NCBI GenBank assembly: GCA_046262635.1
Contig: JBHEMK010000107.1
Location: 1-9,923, forward strand
Source: JBHEMK01 sp046262635
Lineage (GTDB): Bacteria > Actinomycetota > Thermoleophilia > Gaiellales > Gaiellaceae
DNA length: 9,923 bases
Direction of reading: 5' to 3'
The notes under the pieces are model-generated. The model made no database searches. It had not been told where the DNA came from and saw only the letters and a program-made list of their open reading frames with translations. A program made the position numbers and the translations under genes. Below, in pieces: positions 6,799 to 9,923 of this stretch; within the stretch, counting starts at the first letter, position 1, and each line of letters opens with the position of its first letter.

Positions 6799-6804
6799 AC
6801 TATA
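6799..6804 (-). promoter_or_regulatory. Putative -10 box, leftward (Wzy-like operon)
   Basis: Minus-strand TATAGT, 4 of its 6 bases shared with the opposing rightward box, ends 10 nt before the in-frame TTG at 6788. It would give a transcript starting within a few bases of that codon. No good -35 is seen at 16-18 bp. Confidence 0.4.
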
Positions 6805-6806
6805 CT
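6801..6806 (+). promoter_or_regulatory. Putative -10 box, rightward (Wzx-like operon)
   Basis: TATACT differs from TATAAT at one position and is the most promoter-like hexamer I noticed on this strand. It ends 10 nt before the in-frame GTG at 6817. The -35 position holds only CTGGTG (6778-6783, 17-bp spacer), a weak match. Confidence 0.5.
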
Positions 6807-6816
6807 GGCCGGGCTC

Positions 6817-8130
6817 GTGCGCAAGCGGCTTCTACGACGGTCGATGGCGGCCGTCGGCCTCTACTCCTCGGTCGTGCTGGGCTTCCTCGGGACCGCCGTG
6901 GCGGCGCGCACGTTCTCCCGGGAGCTCTTCGGCCTCTTCACGCTGGTCGTCGTCGCGACGGGGTTCTCCCAGATGCTGCTCGACCTCACCGTCGAGGAGG
7001 CGCTCGTCAAGTACGGGATCCGCTATTCGACCCGTGCGGACTGGGGCCGCCTGCGAGGTCTGTTCAGAGGCGGGCTCGTGCTCAAGCTCGCGGGTGGGCT
7101 GCTCGGCGGCCTCGGGCTGCTCGTGCTCGCCCCCTTCGCGGACTCGCTCTTCGGCGCCCATGGGGCGACGAAGGCTCTCCTCGTCGCCGCCGCTCTGCCG
7201 GTCGTCCAGTCGGTCGAGGGACTGGCCGGGGCGGTGCTCTTCGTGCGCAACCGCTACGACATCCGCTCTGCGCTGCTCGCGGTGTCGACGGGCCTCCGCT
7301 TCGCCGGGATCGTCGTCGGCGTCCGGTTCGGGCTCGTCCAGACCGTCGTCGGGATCGTCGTCGCGCAGGCGGTCGCGACCGCGACCGTCGGCGGGGTCGC
7401 ACTGGCCGCATTCCGTCGCTTTCCCTCCGCTTCGGCCCGGCCGCTCGGCGAGGACCGCAGCGAGGTCGTGCGGTTCGTCCTCCAGTCGAGCGCGGCGACC
7501 GGGGTGCTCTCCCTTCGGGGCGCGCTTTCGCCGCTCCTACTCGGGATCGCGACGAGCACGGTCCAGATGGGCTACTTCAAGGTCGCGCAGGCTCCCCAGC
7601 AGGGCTTCAACGCGCTCTCGGCGCCTGCCCGGATGATCCTGCTGACCGAGCAGACCCACGACTGGGAGCGGGGGCGGCAATCGGCCGTGCTGCGCGGCGT
7701 GCGCCGGTACAGCCTGGCCGCCGCGGCGCTGATGGCTGCCGCCCTGCCGCCGCTCCTGTGGTTCATGCCGGATCTGATCCGACTCGTCTACTCCGCGAAG
7801 TACCTCGGCGCGACCGACGCCTCGCGCGTGCTGGCCGTCGCCGCAGCCGTCGTCTTCGTCGTCGGCTGGACGAAGTCGTTCCCGGTCACGATCGGCCGGC
7901 CGAACCTGCGGATCTGGACGCACGGGCTCGAGGCCCTGATCGTGCTGCCGCTCGTCGGCGTGCTCGGTGCGGCGTACGGCGCGACCGGCGCGGCGATCGC
8001 CCTGCTCGCGGGCACGTGCGCCTTCGCGCTCGCGTGGGTCCTGATCTTCCTGCGTGTCCGGCCGGACGATTCTGTGCCGGAGCCGCTCGGAGGCGTGATC
8101 GCGGAGGAGATCGAGGCGGCGGCCCTCTGA
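6817..8130 (+). CDS. Wzx-like polysaccharide flippase (oligosaccharide flippase / polysaccharide biosynthesis protein family)
   Basis: From GTG 6817 the product is 437 residues, the usual length for Wzx-type members of the MOP/MATE superfamily. It opens with a basic RKRLLRR segment followed by YSSVVLGFLGTAVAARTFSR, then FGLFTLVVVATGFSQMLLDL and YGIRY, the typical first-helix/loop pattern in which the flippase begins with a layered-edge FG(L)F motif. About twelve hydrophobic segments follow, with YFKVAQAPQQGFNALSAPAR in the middle and RLVYSAKYLGATDASRVLAV in the second half, both common to this family. It would flip undecaprenyl-linked repeat units to the outer face of the membrane. Other starts are TTG 6763 and ATG 6844; GTG 6817 is preferred because of the -10 box just upstream and the resulting basic N-terminus. 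The stop TGA overlaps the presumed CTG start of the next gene. First gene of the rightward operon. Confidence 0.9.
   Translation: MRKRLLRRSMAAVGLYSSVVLGFLGTAVAARTFSRELFGLFTLVVVATGFSQMLLDLTVEEALVKYGIRYSTRADWGRLRGLFRGGLVLKLAGGLLGGLGLLVLAPFADSLFGAHGATKALLVAAALPVVQSVEGLAGAVLFVRNRYDIRSALLAVSTGLRFAGIVVGVRFGLVQTVVGIVVAQAVATATVGGVALAAFRRFPSASARPLGEDRSEVVRFVLQSSAATGVLSLRGALSPLLLGIATSTVQMGYFKVAQAPQQGFNALSAPARMILLTEQTHDWERGRQSAVLRGVRRYSLAAAALMAAALPPLLWFMPDLIRLVYSAKYLGATDASRVLAVAAAVVFVVGWTKSFPVTIGRPNLRIWTHGLEALIVLPLVGVLGAAYGATGAAIALLAGTCAFALAWVLIFLRVRPDDSVPEPLGGVIAEEIEAAAL
8113..8119 (+). promoter_or_regulatory. Putative ribosome binding site for the CTG-started glycosyltransferase
   Basis: GAGGCGG is inside the 3' end of the flippase gene. 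Its GAGG ends 10 nt before CTG 8127. A better GGAGG at 8103-8107 is 19 nt away, too far for normal use but possibly helping re-initiation by ribosomes ending at 8130. Confidence 0.35.
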
Positions 8131-9260
8131 ACGTCCTGATCGTCTCCGGGATCTGGCCGCCGGATGTCGGCGGGCCGGCGAGCCACGCGCCTGACGTCGC
8201 GGCGTTCCTGCAGGACCGCGGCCACGCCGTCGAGATCGTCACGACCGCCGACGTCGCCCCGGCGCCGCGGCCGTATCCCGTGCGTGCGGTTTCGCGCAGT
8301 CACCCGGTGGGTGTCCGTCACCTCCGGTGCTCGCTCCTGATCCATCGCCGCGCCTGCGAGAACGACGTCGTCTACACGACCGGCATGTTCGGGCGCAGCG
8401 CCCTCGGTTCCTCGGCTGCCCGCAGGCCCTTCGTGGTCAAGCTGACCGCCGATCCGGCCTTCGAGCGCGCGCGGCGCCGCGGCGAGGTCGGCGGCGACGC
8501 CGATGCCTTCCAGGAGGGAGGCGGCGGCCTGCGCGGTGCCGCCTACCGGGTCGCGCGCGACGCTGAACTGCGCCGGGCGGCACACGTCTTCTGCCCGAGT
8601 GCCTACCTCCGCGACCTGGCAGTCGGGTGGGGCCTGCCGCCGGCGCACGTGAGCGTTCTCCCGAATCCGGCTCCGACGCTACCGGAGCTGCCACCGCGCG
8701 AGGAGCTGAGGCGCCGCCTCGGCCTGAACGGCGCGACGCTCGCCTTCGCGGGGCGGCTGTCCGCGCAGAAGTCGCTCGACGTCGCGCTCGAGGCGCTCGC
8801 CGGCGCCGGCGCCGTCGACCTCGTGATCGCGGGCGACGGGGACGAGCGGGCATATCTCGAGCAGCGGACGCGCGAGCTCGGGCTGGAGGAACGCGTGCGC
8901 TTCCTCGGTGCGCAGCCGCGCGAGCGTGTCGTCGAGCTGTTTCGCGCAGCCGACGCGACGATCCTCTCCTCGGCCTGGGAGAACTTCCCGCACAGCGTCG
9001 TCGAGGCGCTCGCGGCCGGGACGCCGGTGCTGGCGACGGCGACCGGTGGCGTCGGCGAGGTCGTCTCGGACGGCGTCAACGGCCTGCTGGTCGAGCCGGG
9101 GGATGCGAGGGCGCTCGGCGAGGCCGTCCGCCGCTTCTTCGCAGACGGGGATTTGCGCGGGCGGCTGCAGGCGGCGGCTGCGCCGTCGGTTGCCCGGTAC
9201 TCCCCGGAGCGGGTCTTCACGCGGCTCGAGCAGGCGCTCGCGGCCGCGGCGGGACGATGA
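8127..9260 (+). CDS. Glycosyltransferase family 4 (GT-B), probable CTG start
   Basis: The family's N-terminal strand NVLIVSGIWPPDVGGPASH begins immediately after CTG 8127, giving 377 residues. The GG loop (15-16), VVKLTADPAFERARR (103-117) and the donor domain with AFAGRLSAQKSLDVA (206-220, Arg210 and Lys215 in the nucleotide-sugar phosphate-binding positions), IAGDGDERAYLE (234-245) and the E-x7-E motif ENFPHSVVE (Glu285, Glu293) are all present. The enzyme would add one sugar of the repeat unit at the cytoplasmic membrane. There is no ATG, GTG or TTG in frame near the start: the nearest upstream is GTG 8034, which would add 31 low-complexity residues, and the next downstream would remove the first strand and GG loop. 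CTG overlaps the flippase stop as CTGA, and the gene's own end overlaps the next start as ATGA. The open frame extends upstream to 6438 but is only a shadow there. Confidence 0.92.
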   Translation: MNVLIVSGIWPPDVGGPASHAPDVAAFLQDRGHAVEIVTTADVAPAPRPYPVRAVSRSHPVGVRHLRCSLLIHRRACENDVVYTTGMFGRSALGSSAARRPFVVKLTADPAFERARRRGEVGGDADAFQEGGGGLRGAAYRVARDAELRRAAHVFCPSAYLRDLAVGWGLPPAHVSVLPNPAPTLPELPPREELRRRLGLNGATLAFAGRLSAQKSLDVALEALAGAGAVDLVIAGDGDERAYLEQRTRELGLEERVRFLGAQPRERVVELFRAADATILSSAWENFPHSVVEALAAGTPVLATATGGVGEVVSDGVNGLLVEPGDARALGEAVRRFFADGDLRGRLQAAAAPSVARYSPERVFTRLEQALAAAAGR

Positions 9261-9923
9261 CGCCGCGCGTTCTCTTCGTCGGGCGCAGCCGCTACGGGCT
9301 GCCGCTCGAGCCGAGCACCGCCCGCAAGTGGGACGCGCTCGGAGCAGAGTTCGACCTGCGCGTGCTCGCGAGCGCCGCCGACGAGGGCGAGCGCGGCGAC
9401 GCGGTCTTCCGCCTCGTTCCTCCCGCCGGCCCGGCGTCCTTCTACCTGTCGCTGCCGTTCCGGGTCGCGCGCGAGCTGCGGGAGTTCAAGCCCGACGTCG
9501 TCGTGACGCAGAGCCCGTACGAGGCCGCGGCGGCTCTGGCGGCCTGCGGCGCCGTCCGAAGCCGGGCCCGGGTGCTGCTCGAGGTGCACGGTGACTGGCA
9601 GACGGCGACGCGGCTGTACGGCTCGCCGCTGCGGCGGCTCGCCGAACCCGTCAGCGAGCGGCTGGCCGAGGAGGCGGTCCGCCGCGCCCACGCCGTCCGC
9701 ACCGTCTCGCCCTTCACGACCGGGCTCGTGCGCCGGCTCGGTGTCGAGCCCGCCGCAACGTTCACGACGTTCTTCGACGCCAAGGCCTTCCGCGCGCATC
9801 CACCCGCGCCGCTGCCGGCCCGTCCAGCCGCACTCTTCGTCGGCGTGCTCGAGCGCTACAAGGACGTCGCGGGCCTCGCCGCCGCCTGGCGGATCGCGGC
9901 GCCGCAGCTGCCGGAGGCGGTGT
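9257..9923 (+). CDS. Glycosyltransferase, GT-B family 4-like (N-terminal part, cut by window edge)
   Basis: An open frame of 222 complete codons runs from ATG 9257 to the window end. The start forms ATGA with the stop of the preceding glycosyltransferase (4-nt overlap), so the two are translationally coupled; no strong Shine-Dalgarno is seen. The N-terminal domain begins with strand PRVLFVGRSRYGLPLEPS, then FDLRVLAS, a conserved-looking FKPDVVVTQSPYEA (about 74-87), VLLEVHGDWQTATRLYG (about 105-121) and VRTVSPFTTGLVRRLGV, the usual order of strands in GT4 enzymes. The visible part ends at ALFVGVLERYKDVAGLAAAW, the first strand of the donor domain, where ERYKD takes the place of the usual R-x4-K segment. 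The E-x7-E motif would be beyond the edge. It should contribute another sugar of the same repeat unit; specificity unknown. Confidence 0.88.
   Translation, partial: MTPRVLFVGRSRYGLPLEPSTARKWDALGAEFDLRVLASAADEGERGDAVFRLVPPAGPASFYLSLPFRVARELREFKPDVVVTQSPYEAAAALAACGAVRSRARVLLEVHGDWQTATRLYGSPLRRLAEPVSERLAEEAVRRAHAVRTVSPFTTGLVRRLGVEPAATFTTFFDAKAFRAHPPAPLPARPAALFVGVLERYKDVAGLAAAWRIAAPQLPEAV

Noticed and set aside
6438..8126. Upstream two-thirds of a 940-codon open frame that ends with the second glycosyltransferase
   Set aside because: This part lies antisense to the Wzy-like gene and then out of frame with the flippase. It is Arg/Gly/Ala-rich without any domain. Only 8127-9260 has glycosyltransferase character, so it is not a giant fusion protein.
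8603..9799. 398-codon minus-strand open frame opposite the two glycosyltransferases
   Set aside because: Low-complexity Ser/Arg/Ala composition, no recognisable motif, and antisense to well-supported coding sequence.

Overview
The window is very GC-rich (roughly 70% by eye, not counted), with GTG, TTG and probably CTG starts, short stop/start overlaps, and TAnnnT boxes directly before the first genes of transcription units. Together with the protein styles this suggests a high-GC actinobacterium, possibly of the Thermoleophilia (Gaiellales/Solirubrobacterales) type. The taxonomic guess is inference. I see no RNA genes, insertion sequences, CRISPR arrays, attachment sites or origins.

The content is one coherent accessory locus for a Wzx/Wzy-type surface or exported polysaccharide, in four transcription units. 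(1) Positions 1-405, minus strand: the N-terminal part of a membrane-anchored protein with a repetitive Pro/Thr/Ser/Ala stalk and the start of an Fn3-like beta-sandwich, cut by the window edge. (2) Positions 519-2619, plus strand: UDP-glucuronate decarboxylase (UDP-xylose synthase), overlapping by 8 nt a secreted clan GH-A glycoside hydrolase. (3) Positions 6788 down to 2591, minus strand: Wzy/O-antigen-ligase-like membrane protein, SAM methyltransferase, UDP-sugar 4-epimerase and GT4 glycosyltransferase, every junction overlapping. (4) Positions 6817 to the right edge, plus strand: Wzx-like flippase, GT4 glycosyltransferase and a second glycosyltransferase cut by the edge, again with overlapping junctions.

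As a pathway: the decarboxylase and the epimerase supply nucleotide sugars (UDP-xylose and a C4-epimerised UDP-hexose or UDP-HexNAc). Three GT-B glycosyltransferases build a lipid-linked repeat unit, the methyltransferase may cap or decorate it, the flippase moves it across the membrane and the Wzy-like protein polymerises it. The secreted hydrolase would trim or release polymer, as PslG does in the Pseudomonas Psl locus. The initiating phosphoglycosyltransferase, a chain-length regulator/exporter and UDP-glucose dehydrogenase are not in the window.

No clearly new biological system is visible. The points most worth a second look are the near-symmetric divergent promoter at 6799-6806 with start codons equidistant on both strands, the CTG start in a CTGA overlap at 8127, the TAnnnT boxes suggesting leaderless mRNAs at the first genes, and a 29-bp tail-to-tail coding overlap at 2591-2619. 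Gaps between genes are all short (406-518 and 6789-6816).
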